Shown here: piece by piece, positions 1 through 8,113 of the stretch
Numbering within the stretch: the first letter of the stretch is position 1
Layout of the letters: each line of letters begins with the position of its first letter
NCBI GenBank assembly: GCA_020850695.1
Contig: JADZEF010000011.1
Span: forward strand, 1 to 38,738
Length of the DNA stretch: 38,738 nt
Direction: 5' to 3'
Source: Planctomycetaceae bacterium
GTDB lineage: Bacteria; Planctomycetota; Planctomycetia; Planctomycetales; Planctomycetaceae
The notes under the pieces: generated by a model
Databases searched by the model: none
Told to the model about the DNA's origin: nothing
The model's input: only the letters and a program-made list of their open reading frames with translations
Position numbers and translations under genes: made by a program

Positions 1-466
1 ATCATCGGACTCTCAACAACAATTGTCAAGACAACTGTTGTTGAAACGCTGTTTTGGTTGGTTGGAGAAACCAATATCGCGATGAGAACGGTCCTTTTGA
101 CCGTGCTGAATGCAAGGTCTTCGGCAACTACGGAAGTGGAGTCTGCACCTCACCGCCAATGAGTCGCAGAGCCCGGAGTGGCTATTTGTCGCTGGAACAT
201 CCTGCTCGAAAGGCCCTCTCCCGACAGACTTGGACGGCCTGCGAGACGGGTCTCGTGATCTCTTCAACACACGCGGAAGTGCTGCTGCCCGAGGGGTGCG
301 GATCGGATGCTGGATGTGCTCGCCAAGGGGAGCAGTGATTCCCTTGGCCCGGCCCGATCACTTTCCTATTCGAGACGGCGTGGCGAGCGGTCCGCTGCCG
401 GATGCGGTCGCGGCAGTCGGGAGATAGACTCGACCCGCACGGCCTACGCCCCCGGGAGCGGGATCC
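1..466. other. Intergenic region, no recognisable gene
   Basis: About 460 bases before the potassium channel. Several short open frames cross it on both strands, but none has a ribosome binding site, a recognisable domain or plausible composition. The only clear structure is the inverted repeat at 14-43. The first ~100 bases are more AT-rich than the rest. Confidence 0.5.
14..43. repeat. Inverted repeat (hairpin or operator)
   Basis: CAACAACAATTG (14-25) and CAACTGTTGTTG (32-43) are inverted with 11 of 12 positions matching around a 6-base loop. No long T-run follows directly, so a terminator of an upstream gene, an operator, or an mRNA hairpin are all possible. Confidence 0.45.
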
Positions 467-2158
467 ATGAAATCGCTTTTCATGACGTTCGGGTTTCTCG
501 GCACGCCGGCTGGAAAGCGCAACGTGCGGATCCTCGGGCGGCTGCTGCTCGTCCTGGTCGCGTTCGTCGTGATCTTCACGGCGGCCTTCCATTTTCTGAT
601 GCAGCGCGAGGGACGCGATTACTCGTGGGCCACCGGCGTCTACTGGACGCTGGTGATGATGACCACTCTTGGCCTGGGAGACATCACGTTCGAATCGGAT
701 GCCGGGCGGATTTTCTCGGTGATCGTGCTCCTGTCCGGCACGGTCTTCATGCTGATTCTGCTGCCGTTCACGTTCCTGCAGTTCTTTTATGTCCCGTGGA
801 TGGAGGCGCAGGCAGCGGCCCGGGCTCCGCGGAAGCTCCCCGCGACAATTCACGGCCACGTGATCCTCACGGGTCTCGGCGCCGTCGAGGAGACGCTGAT
901 CCGCATGCTCAAACGGTCGCACATCGGGTACGTGGTGCTCGTGGCCGACCTGGCAGAAGCCCTTCGCATGCATGACCTGGGCATCCACGTCATGTTGGGG
1001 GAACTCGACGATCCCGACACGTACGTCCGCGCCCGGGCCGCTCAGGCGACCCTTGTCGTCGCCGGACGCAACGACACGACGAACACGAACATCGCCTTCA
1101 CCGTGCGGGAGATCTCGCAATCGGTGGCCATCATCGCCCGGGCCTCGACGATCGCGTCAGTCGACATTCTTGAACTGGCGGGCTGCAACCAGGTGCTGCA
1201 ACTCGGCGAAATACTGGGGCAGGCTTTCGCTCGGCGCGTGCTCGGTCGGGACGCGAAGAGCCGCGTCATCGGGCGATTCGGCGACCTGCTGATTGCCGAA
1301 GCCTCTGCTGCCGGCACGCCCCTTGTGGGGCGCACGCTTCGCAGCATCCGTCTGCGCGACCACGTCAATGTCACGGTGGTCGGCATCTGGGACCGCGGGC
1401 GGTTCCAGATCGCCGGGCCTGACACGGAGATCGGGGCGACCTCGGTGCTGGTTCTCGCCGGAACACGCGAGCACTTGGACGCCTACGATGCCTTATTCTG
1501 CATTTACGGCCCGGCCACGAATGCCCCGGTCGTCATTCTCGGCGGAGGACGGGTCGGACGGGCGACCGCCCGCACGCTGCGGGACGAAGGAATCGATTAT
1601 CGGATCGTCGAACGGCTCCCCGAGCGGGTACGCGACCCCGAGAAATACGTGGTAGGCGACGCCGCCGAGATCGAGGTCCTGCAACGGGCTGGCATCATGC
1701 AGTCGGCTTCGGTCGTGATCACGACCCACGACGACGACATGAACGTCTATCTGGCGATTTACTGCCGGCGCCTTAGGCCGAACATCCAGATTCTCGGCCG
1801 CGCGAACCAGGAGCGGAACATCTCGACGCTGCATCGGGCGGGGGCCGACTTCGTCATGTCGTACGCCTCAACCGGCGCCAATGTGATCTTCAATCTCCTG
1901 AAGAAGGCGGACTTCCTGCTACTGGCCGAGGGACTTGATGTGTTCCGCCTCGCAGTGCCCACGCCGCTGGTCGGACGCTCGCTGGCCGAAAGCCGCATCC
2001 GGCAGGCCACGGGGTGTAACGTCGTTGCGGTGGCCCGCGGCGACGACTTCGAGGTGAACCCCGACGTGAACCGGCCACTTCCGGCGGACGCCGACCTGAT
2101 CGTGATCGGCAACACCGAGTCGGAGGCCCGCTTCTTCACTGAGTTTGTCCGCCAGTAA
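467..2158 (+). CDS. Potassium channel protein with two RCK (TrkA-N/TrkA-C) units
   Basis: Ligand-gated two-helix potassium channel subunit of the inner membrane. Residues 22-45 and about 83-108 are hydrophobic helices; the pore loop between them carries the filter TTLGLGD (66-72). Two cytoplasmic RCK units follow. The first nucleotide-binding fold starts near 129 with a GLGAVE glycine motif (136-141), and its TrkA-C part covers about 272-345. The second starts near 355 with GGGRVG (359-364), and its TrkA-C part covers about 487-560. Bacterial channels usually carry one RCK unit per subunit; tandem units resemble eukaryotic BK channels and some GsuK-like bacterial channels. The filter has Leu where most have Tyr (GYG). 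The start at 467 follows a weak GGGAG sequence. A universal stress protein lies downstream. Confidence 0.9.
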   Translation: MKSLFMTFGFLGTPAGKRNVRILGRLLLVLVAFVVIFTAAFHFLMQREGRDYSWATGVYWTLVMMTTLGLGDITFESDAGRIFSVIVLLSGTVFMLILLPFTFLQFFYVPWMEAQAAARAPRKLPATIHGHVILTGLGAVEETLIRMLKRSHIGYVVLVADLAEALRMHDLGIHVMLGELDDPDTYVRARAAQATLVVAGRNDTTNTNIAFTVREISQSVAIIARASTIASVDILELAGCNQVLQLGEILGQAFARRVLGRDAKSRVIGRFGDLLIAEASAAGTPLVGRTLRSIRLRDHVNVTVVGIWDRGRFQIAGPDTEIGATSVLVLAGTREHLDAYDALFCIYGPATNAPVVILGGGRVGRATARTLRDEGIDYRIVERLPERVRDPEKYVVGDAAEIEVLQRAGIMQSASVVITTHDDDMNVYLAIYCRRLRPNIQILGRANQERNISTLHRAGADFVMSYASTGANVIFNLLKKADFLLLAEGLDVFRLAVPTPLVGRSLAESRIRQATGCNVVAVARGDDFEVNPDVNRPLPADADLIVIGNTESEARFFTEFVRQ

Positions 2159-2389
2159 ACTCAGAGAGAGTGTGAGATGAGGCGCGCCCTGCCGCACACC
2201 AGGTGTCTTGGAATAGCGCGCTCGATCGATCGATAGGGCGTGTTCCGCCCCGCATTCGACACCCCCCAGCCCACACACCGCGCCGAATCAGGGTCTACGG
2301 CACGCTGTGTGCATCTCGGCGATTGTCATGATTCAATCCACTGACCGTCGTGATGCCTCCCCTCCCCCTAAATCCCATTAGGAATTACC

Positions 2390-3253
2390 ATGCACCCACT
2401 TCAGACTCTCCTGATGGCCGTTGACTTCCGGCCCTCCCGCGGCGAAGTCTCCCGCGTGACATCACTTCTGACACGTGCGTTCGGTTGTCGGCTCGTCCTG
2501 CTGCACATCGCGTCGGACGCAACGAAGTACCCCGCCCGCGACCAGAGCCAGCGGCAATTCGGCCGGGAGATGCTCGCGACAGTCATCGAGGAGTTCGCTC
2601 GGGAGCAGATCTCGGTCGAGCAGTCGGAGGTTGTCTCCGGTCCCGTGGCCGAGACGATACTGCGGAAGGCCGACGACGCCCCCGCTGGCCTCATCATCAT
2701 GGGAGCCGGAGAGCCAGACGCTGAAGGGCTGGTGACTCCGGGGCCGATCACCGAAACCGTAATGCAGCACGCACACCAGTCGGTCCTGGCAGTGCGCGCA
2801 GGAACTCCCCCGCTTGAGTTCCGCAGCATCCTGTGTCCGATTGACGGATCGGAGACGTCGCTGAACGGGTTGAAGTATGCAATTCCGCTGGCGAGGGCCT
2901 TCCACTCACAGTTGACCGTCCTGACCGTTGTTCCGGAAATGAGCTGGCTGATGGCAGCTGGTGAAGCGGGGACGCTCGTCGATGTTCAGAAGGAATATGC
3001 CGCGAACTGGGTTCAAGAGTGTGCTCAAGCGGTGTCGAAAGTCGACTTTCAGGGCGTCTCCTGGACTCAGGATGTTCGGCACGGGGCTCCGGACAAGGAG
3101 ATCGTCGCCGCTGCGAACGAAGCAGGCTGCGACTTGATTGTGATGGGAGCCACCGGTCGGTCGGGTATCGTGCGGCTGATGATGGGTAGCACCTCACGCC
3201 GCGTGCTCCGTCGGCTTCCCTGCTCGATGCTCGTCGTTCACGGGCATGCCTAG
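2390..3253 (+). CDS. Universal stress protein, tandem UspA domains
   Basis: Cytoplasmic stress protein with two UspA folds (about 1-140 and 143-287). The second domain keeps the full ATP-binding pattern G-2x-G-9x-G-S (GATG ... GST near residues 244-258), so it should bind ATP. The first domain has a degenerate version (GAGEPDAEG...) and may not. Tandem Usp proteins of about 280-300 residues are common in planctomycetes, so the length is normal. A TAGGAAT sequence just before the ATG serves as ribosome binding site. It lies 231 bases downstream of the potassium channel on the same strand. Usp domains often accompany ion transporters, so a shared stress or ionic role is possible but unproven. 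Confidence 0.9.
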   Translation: MHPLQTLLMAVDFRPSRGEVSRVTSLLTRAFGCRLVLLHIASDATKYPARDQSQRQFGREMLATVIEEFAREQISVEQSEVVSGPVAETILRKADDAPAGLIIMGAGEPDAEGLVTPGPITETVMQHAHQSVLAVRAGTPPLEFRSILCPIDGSETSLNGLKYAIPLARAFHSQLTVLTVVPEMSWLMAAGEAGTLVDVQKEYAANWVQECAQAVSKVDFQGVSWTQDVRHGAPDKEIVAAANEAGCDLIVMGATGRSGIVRLMMGSTSRRVLRRLPCSMLVVHGHA

Positions 3254-3703
3254 CGCGTTGTCCACGCGAGGAGTCGGGCTTGAGTGGCCGCATCTGTGGC
3301 TTTGCGGAGGCGCGGACCGCAGGGGAGCGAACCCCAACTTTGAGAGCTGACGAAGCACCCCGTGCGACCGTGCAATAATCACGCGCCAGTATCCGTCTCT
3401 CTTCTTCGACGGCCCGAGTTGCTGGACTCCGCCGTGAAAGACGGCAAGCGCCCAGCCCGCGGCGTCGATTATCTCGCATCAGCTCTGGGATCATCGTGCC
3501 CCGGCTTTTCCAGACAGGGCGAGACAGCCAAACGAATCGACAAATCTCAAGTTTTCCCGTCTCCGGCCTTGGAAGGCCGGATTGCGAACGACCGCAACCT
3601 GATAGATCAATCGCGCTCTCGTGCACCGATCTTGCGACCTCACCGCTGGCGGCAATGACGCGAGGTGCTTTGGGAATTCCGGCCGTGCCATTGCGATGAG
3701 TCG
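3254..3703. other. Intergenic region with one palindromic repeat
   Basis: About 450 bases without a supportable gene. The short frames here (for example 3362-3658 plus) have no ribosome binding site and no recognisable domain. It contains a copy of the dispersed palindrome (3562-3581). Confidence 0.5.
3562..3581. repeat. Dispersed palindrome, copy 1
   Basis: TCCGGCCTT-GG-AAGGCCGGA: two 9-base arms around a 2-base centre. The same 20 bases occur exactly at 28747-28766, again between genes, so this is a REP-like intergenic repeat rather than chance. Confidence 0.7.
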
Positions 3704-3961
3704 TCAGACGGACGCATCGTCGGCACCGGCAATCAGGTCCAAGGCACTCGCCATCTGATGGCTGTTGCCCGCCAGGACCAGGACATCGTGCTCCGGAAAC
3801 TGAAAGTCGGCAGGGGGAACGGTGGTGAGTGCCGAATCGCGTTGAACGGCGAGGAGGGTTGCTCCCATCTGTGCTCTCAGATTGAGCTCGCGGAGCGTCT
3901 TTTCGATCGCCCGTGCTCCCACTTCCAGCCGGTGCGTCTCGACATTGAAAACGCTCGCCGA
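3704..3961 (-). pseudogene. Orphan TrkA-C (RCK_C) domain remnant
   Basis: Reading the minus strand from about 3961 down to the stop at 3704 gives a clear TrkA-C domain, with landmarks VGARAIEKTLRELNLR, GATLLAVQRD, a TTVPPADFQF stretch and EHDVLVLAG. This matches the C-terminal regulatory domain of Kef-type antiporters or RCK potassium channels. The only start codon in frame is a GTG at 3922, inside the domain, and the frame closes again by about 4055. No transporter or nucleotide-binding part is present upstream. Most likely it is the 3' end of a deleted transport gene; a small free-standing domain is less likely. It sits between the Usp gene and the cupin, close to an intact two-RCK channel. 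Confidence 0.65.
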
Positions 3962-4125
3962 ACTAAATTGGACAATTTTGTCTTGTTTTGTTCGCGGCTG
4001 GCCGATACTCTTTAAGCGAACAGGACAACATTTTCTGAAACAGCAGCACGGCCCTCACACGAACGCTCAGAGGGGCATCTCTCGACCTGGGTTTTCGCAT
4101 GATCTCCACAAGCGGAGAAGGAGCA

Positions 4126-4464
4126 ATGGCAAAGGAAACCGTGAACGGCACCTTCGACCTCGTGAAGGAGCTGGCGTACCAGCCGGGCGGCATTGTCAGC
4201 CGCATTGTGCTCAGGCAGCCCACAGGCAGCGTGACGGCGTTCGCCTTCGACGAGGGGCAGGAGTTGAGCGAGCATACCTGCCCTTATGACGCTCTCTTGC
4301 ATGTCATCGATGGAAGCGCGGAGGTAACCCTCGGCGGCACCGTTCATCGTGTCGACTCTCCGCAGATGCTCCGGCTACCCGCCCACGTGCCGCACGCCGT
4401 GAGGGCGCCTCGGCAGTTCAAGATGCTGCTGACGATGCTGCGAGGTGTCGAAGGACAGCCATGA
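4126..4464 (+). CDS. Small cupin-domain protein
   Basis: A single-domain cupin of 112 residues. The conserved barrel contains a G-Q-E-L-S-E-H motif (first cupin motif, metal-binding His), a VIDGSAEVTLGG turn and LPAHVPHAV (second motif with His). The start is taken at 4126 because GAAGGAG (4117-4123) lies just before it; an ATG nine codons upstream has no such site. Small cupins of this type often precede NnrS/DUF1858 genes and haem proteins in nitric-oxide stress clusters, and the next three genes fit that. The substrate is unknown; a metal-binding or redox-sensing role is inferred. Confidence 0.85.
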   Translation: MAKETVNGTFDLVKELAYQPGGIVSRIVLRQPTGSVTAFAFDEGQELSEHTCPYDALLHVIDGSAEVTLGGTVHRVDSPQMLRLPAHVPHAVRAPRQFKMLLTMLRGVEGQP

Positions 4465-4576
4465 TTAGCAGAACGTACCTGAGCATGCCGCAGCAGGCCG
4501 GAAGAGTTCGCCGGTCCCGAGCCGCTGGCCAACCAGCAGATGGAATCCATTCTCGGCTGACGTCGCGATTTTTTTT

Positions 4577-4610
4577 CGCAATAAATCGGATATTCGTATC
4601 CGATTTTGCG
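4577..4610. promoter_or_regulatory. Long palindrome directly before the ribosome binding site of the NnrS-like gene
   Basis: AAATCGGATA (4583-4592), TTCG (4593-4596) and TATCCGATTT (4597-4606) form a perfect 10-base inverted repeat. Outer arms CGCA (4577-4580) and TGCG (4607-4610) extend it past a 2-base bulge. The ribosome binding site GGAGG follows at once (4611-4615) and the ATG is at 4625. It may be an operator for a dimeric redox or NO regulator, or an RNA hairpin with a UUCG tetraloop that controls ribosome access. Regulator family not identified. Confidence 0.7.
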
Positions 4611-4624
4611 GGAGGAATGGCAGG

Positions 4625-6538
4625 ATGAATTCTCTCACCGAATGGCCCACTGAAGAGACCCTGATTCCTGACCTGCTCAAGGCAGCGCCGCAAGCCCGTT
4701 CCGTGCTGGACCGATACGGTCTGCGTGGCTGTGGGGGTCGCCTCGGGCCGATGGAGTCGCTGGGTTACTTCGCGCGGGCCCATGACGTGCCGCTGGAACC
4801 GCTGCTCGCCGAGGTTCGCCTCGCCGCCGCGTTGCGGGGCGGGCCGCCGAAACTCGTCGTTCTCGACAACTCCGAGCCGCAACTGGCCGACGCGATCTAC
4901 CGTCCCTTCTTCAAGGCGGGCATCGCCGTCGTCCTGACGCTGGGGGCCGTCTGGGGAGCCTACCTGCTGCTGCGGATCGCGCTCACCGGCCGGTTCTCTG
5001 CGGCAAGTCTGCACGACGTGAATGCACACGGGCATGCGCAGATCTTCGGCTGGGTCGGCCTGTTCGTGATGGGTTTCGCCTACCAGGCCTTTCCGCGCTT
5101 CAAGCACACGAGTCTCTCATGGCCGCGGCTGGCGTTCGCGACGCTCTGGATGATGCTCGTCGGACTGGTCGTGCGCTCGATTGCGCAGCCCTTGGCCGCT
5201 GAGTCCGCGTGGGCCTGGTGGCCGGCGATCGGCGCCTCGGTGCTCGAAGTCTCCGCGATCGGACTCTTCGCCGCAATCATTCTCGCGACATGGCGTCAGA
5301 GCGGCAAAGGACTCGCCTTCTACGACGGTTACATCCTCTCGGCCCTCATCTGGTTCGTTGTCCAGGCGATCTACGAAAGCCTTTATCTCGCTGCAACGCT
5401 CGCCGTCCAGGGAGAGCAGCTCGTGAACCTGGTGGCGACGTGGCAGCCCGCGCTGCGCGACATCCAGATCCATGGCTTCGCCCTGTTGATGATTCTCGGC
5501 GTGAGCCAGCGAATCTTTCACCACTTCTACGGGTTCCGCGAGCCGAACCAGCCCCTCAGCCGCGCCGTGCTCGTTGTGCTCAATGTCGCGATCGCGGGCG
5601 AAGTCGCCGGTCTCATCCTGATGCGCACCGCCGGTCATGCCTGGGCGGCGCTGTGGTATCTGTCGGGACTCGTCCTCGCCGCCGCGACGGTCGCGCTCGT
5701 CGCAAGCTGGCGCATCTTCTCGCCGACGGAGGAGCACGACCGCAGCCTGAAGTTCCTGCGGGCGGCCTACGTCTGGCTCTTCCTCTCGCTCGGAATGCTG
5801 GTGGCCTTGCCACTCTACCAGCACGGACTGCTGGCGTTGTTGACTCCTGACAGCGCCGCGGCCCGGCTGGGATTCTCCCACGCGTACTACGGCGCCATCC
5901 GCCACGCAATCACCGTCGGCTTCGTGAGCCTGATGATCGTCGGCGTCTCGGCCAAGGTGGTGCCGACGCTCAACGGCCTCTCCACGCGGCGGCTGTCGTC
6001 GCTGTGGGGGCCGTTCCTCCTGATCAATCTCGGATGCAGTCTGCGCGTGTTCGGCCAGACTGCGACCGACCTCACCGCGTTCGCCTTTCCCGTCGCCGGC
6101 GTGAGCGGTCTCCTCGAAGTGACGGGTCTGGCGCTGTGGGGCAGCCATCTGTGGCTCATCATGGCGGGCCGGGCCCGTCTGAAGCGCGAACGCACCGAGG
6201 AGCCGGCTCCGCCTCTGGTGGACGGCGCGCCGATTCGCGGGGAGCACACCGTGGGCGCCGTGCTGGAACGCGAACCCGAACTGCTCGGCGTATTCCTGGC
6301 CCACGGGTTCACGATGCTGGCGAGTCCTCAACTTCGCAGGACGATTGCCCGCGTCGTCACCATTGAAAGGGCGTGCCGCCGCATAGGCGTCGACCTGCCG
6401 CGGTTTCTCGCGGCGCTCAACGACAGTCACAACAGGCTGTGCAATGGCGCTTTGGCTTCCGGCGACGGATCGGTCGGCTGCGTGACGTCCAGAAGACCAG
6501 TAACTCAGGAACCCTGTGCTGAGGAACCAACACCATGA
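4625..6538 (+). CDS. NnrS-like multi-spanning membrane protein flanked by DUF1858 domains
   Basis: Large membrane protein (637 residues). The N-terminus (about 10-68) is a DUF1858/ScdA-N-like soluble domain with a CGG motif. The middle (about 95-520) has roughly twelve hydrophobic helices with conserved His positions: a HGHAQIFGWVG motif followed by a P-R, HGFALLMILGVSQR, and HAYYGAIRHAITVGF. This is the pattern of NnrS-type haem/copper proteins and resembles cytochrome oxidase subunit I. The C-terminus (about 540-605) carries a second DUF1858-like helical domain (TVGAVLEREPELL ... GVDLPRFLAALN). NnrS proteins are tied to protection from nitric oxide in denitrifiers; that role here is inferred. 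The start is fixed by GGAGG at 4611-4615. It overlaps the next gene by four bases (ATGA). Confidence 0.8.
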   Translation: MNSLTEWPTEETLIPDLLKAAPQARSVLDRYGLRGCGGRLGPMESLGYFARAHDVPLEPLLAEVRLAAALRGGPPKLVVLDNSEPQLADAIYRPFFKAGIAVVLTLGAVWGAYLLLRIALTGRFSAASLHDVNAHGHAQIFGWVGLFVMGFAYQAFPRFKHTSLSWPRLAFATLWMMLVGLVVRSIAQPLAAESAWAWWPAIGASVLEVSAIGLFAAIILATWRQSGKGLAFYDGYILSALIWFVVQAIYESLYLAATLAVQGEQLVNLVATWQPALRDIQIHGFALLMILGVSQRIFHHFYGFREPNQPLSRAVLVVLNVAIAGEVAGLILMRTAGHAWAALWYLSGLVLAAATVALVASWRIFSPTEEHDRSLKFLRAAYVWLFLSLGMLVALPLYQHGLLALLTPDSAAARLGFSHAYYGAIRHAITVGFVSLMIVGVSAKVVPTLNGLSTRRLSSLWGPFLLINLGCSLRVFGQTATDLTAFAFPVAGVSGLLEVTGLALWGSHLWLIMAGRARLKRERTEEPAPPLVDGAPIRGEHTVGAVLEREPELLGVFLAHGFTMLASPQLRRTIARVVTIERACRRIGVDLPRFLAALNDSHNRLCNGALASGDGSVGCVTSRRPVTQEPCAEEPTP

Positions 6539-7113
6539 CTCGTCGACTGCTCCTGCTTTGTTCTATCCTTGCCGGGTCACTGATCAGCGCAGCGATTGTT
6601 TCGAGCGCGGATTCCCCGCCGGACGAGGCCAGGAAACCGAAAGTCCGCCCCCGGGCCGGCGCCGATGAGCCGGCCGATTCGAAGCATCGGGTCCCGCTTG
6701 CCGTCGCCCGGGACCGCGCTGCTCAGATGCACGCGACGGTGGAATCGACTCTGCACGCCCTGCACCGGCACTACTTTCAGCGGGAACGCAGCACACTCCC
6801 GGCCCGTGCTCTGCAGGACGTCTTCGACGACATCGGCCGTGATTCCCACGTCGATGTGCGGTGGATCTCGGTGAACACGAAGGCCATGAGCATCGATCAC
6901 GAGCCGCAAACCGATTTTGAGAAGCGGGCGGCCCAGGAGATCGCGTCGGGGCAAGAATCGTTCGAGCGGGTCGAGGATGGGACATACCGGCGAGCAGGTG
7001 GGATCCGGCTCGGATCGGGATGTGTGAGTTGCCACACAACATCCTTCGCACCGCAATCGAAAACGCCGCGCTTCGCCGGCCTGGTCATCAGCATCCCTCT
7101 GGCTGCGGAATGA
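6535..7113 (+). CDS. Exported DUF3365 (Tll0287-like) haem-binding protein
   Basis: A 192-residue exported protein. Residues 1-25 form a signal peptide (basic RR, then hydrophobic). The rest resembles the DUF3365/Tll0287-like sensor fold. Near the end is a c-type haem site, CVSCH (C163, C166, H167), so a covalently bound haem on the outside of the inner membrane is expected. Its ATG overlaps the stop of the NnrS-like gene (ATGA), so the two are translationally coupled. A redox or gas-sensing function is inferred from haem plus context. Confidence 0.8.
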   Translation: MTRRLLLLCSILAGSLISAAIVSSADSPPDEARKPKVRPRAGADEPADSKHRVPLAVARDRAAQMHATVESTLHALHRHYFQRERSTLPARALQDVFDDIGRDSHVDVRWISVNTKAMSIDHEPQTDFEKRAAQEIASGQESFERVEDGTYRRAGGIRLGSGCVSCHTTSFAPQSKTPRFAGLVISIPLAAE

Positions 7114-7189
7114 TGCCATGCGATGCTCGACCTGCCTGGAACGGCCGGCGGGCGAATCGCGCCCGGAGTCTTGAGTTCGAGGTTCTCAC

Positions 7190-7597
7190 ATGAAAACGGA
7201 CGAGCCCATCGTCCTCGCTTGCGCCGGGTGCTCCTTCGCGGGGCGGCTGGCCTATGAACTGGCGCAGGAATTGGACCGTCGCGGAGCTGCCGAAATGTCG
7301 TGTCTGGCCGGAGTTGCCGCCGACCTCCCCTGCTTTCGGAAGAAGCTCGAGGACCGCGAAGTCTGGATCATTGACGGTTGCCCGCTCGAGTGCAGCCGCG
7401 CGATCTTCGAGAGGAACGGCCGCACCGCCGACCGGCACTTCCGGCTGCACGATTATGGGATTCGCAAGAAAGGTCCGATGCCGGAGGGGACCGACCTATC
7501 CGGCTCCACCGAAGGACCGGCGGATTGTTGGGCGATCTGCTTTCGCCCTCGGTCCGAGCTATCCCTTCGCGGCGCCGTCTGTAGTGGTTCCCCTTGA
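7190..7597 (+). CDS. DGC-domain putative zinc-binding protein
   Basis: A small cytoplasmic protein of the DGC family, named after its central motif. Visible Cys positions are C11 and C14 (CAGC), C38 (SCLAG), C48, then the D62-G63-C64 signature and C68, suiting one or two metal sites. The family body runs to about residue 100 (HDYGIRKKGPMPEG). The last ~33 residues (from about 103) are rich in Ser, Arg and Cys and unlike the usual ending, so the true C-terminus may have been changed by a frameshift or extension. It is 76 bases after the haem protein and probably in the same transcript. DGC proteins commonly sit with cupin, NnrS and DUF1858 genes; biochemical function unknown. Confidence 0.8.
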   Translation: MKTDEPIVLACAGCSFAGRLAYELAQELDRRGAAEMSCLAGVAADLPCFRKKLEDREVWIIDGCPLECSRAIFERNGRTADRHFRLHDYGIRKKGPMPEGTDLSGSTEGPADCWAICFRPRSELSLRGAVCSGSP

Positions 7598-8113
7598 CTT
7601 GGACACCGAACGGGACCCGAAATCTCGAACCGCAAACGTCAAAAGCACTTTCGGACCTTGGCCCAAAGAAAGCGAGTCCGCTTGTATGCGGAGAAGTGTC
7701 CCAGGAAATTCAGCTCCCACGAACCCCAATTCTCAGGGTAGACGCGGCTAGTATTGATCTCGCGGCGACGTCGATTTCCAATCTCAACGGACGTCCCAGC
7801 ATCTTGCTGAAACACATCAGGCAATCCGCGGGCTCGTGTGACGGAGCGCATTCAACAGTTTCGTGTCGACCGTTGGCACCCGACGGGCCGGGCGCTTCGT
7901 TGGTCAAGCGGACCGGCGGGAAGGTATGCTGCCTGGTCGGAAGATGGTCCGCGAGTGTGCAGATTGAGTCGCGTTCTGAAGATCCAGCGCACCCCAGCGA
8001 CATCTCACAGAGACGGCCGCGTGGATCAGATCTGTGTGATGGTCGCTCCATCGATCGCTGCGACGAGGCCCGTTCCAGAAAGGGCCCTTTAGTGATCGCT
8101 TTGAGGGAAACCG
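7598..8113. other. Intergenic region, nothing recognised
   Basis: About 515 bases between the DGC gene and the DUF1501 gene. Open frames here look like noise on both strands. A palindrome AAAGGGCCCTTT lies shortly before the DUF1501 start; the probable promoter of that gene is in this stretch but cannot be placed with confidence. Confidence 0.45.

Noticed and set aside
182..1120. 312-residue frame antisense to the potassium channel
   Set aside because: High-GC shadow frame with His/Arg-rich composition and a TTG start; the plus frame has clear pore and RCK motifs.
2221..2240. GATC-rich CTCGATCGATCGATAG before the Usp gene as an operator
   Set aside because: Short simple repeat; no second site and no link to a regulator.
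5117..6430. 437-residue minus frame inside the NnrS-like gene
   Set aside because: Complement of hydrophobic coding sequence; rich in Glu/His/Arg with no domain.
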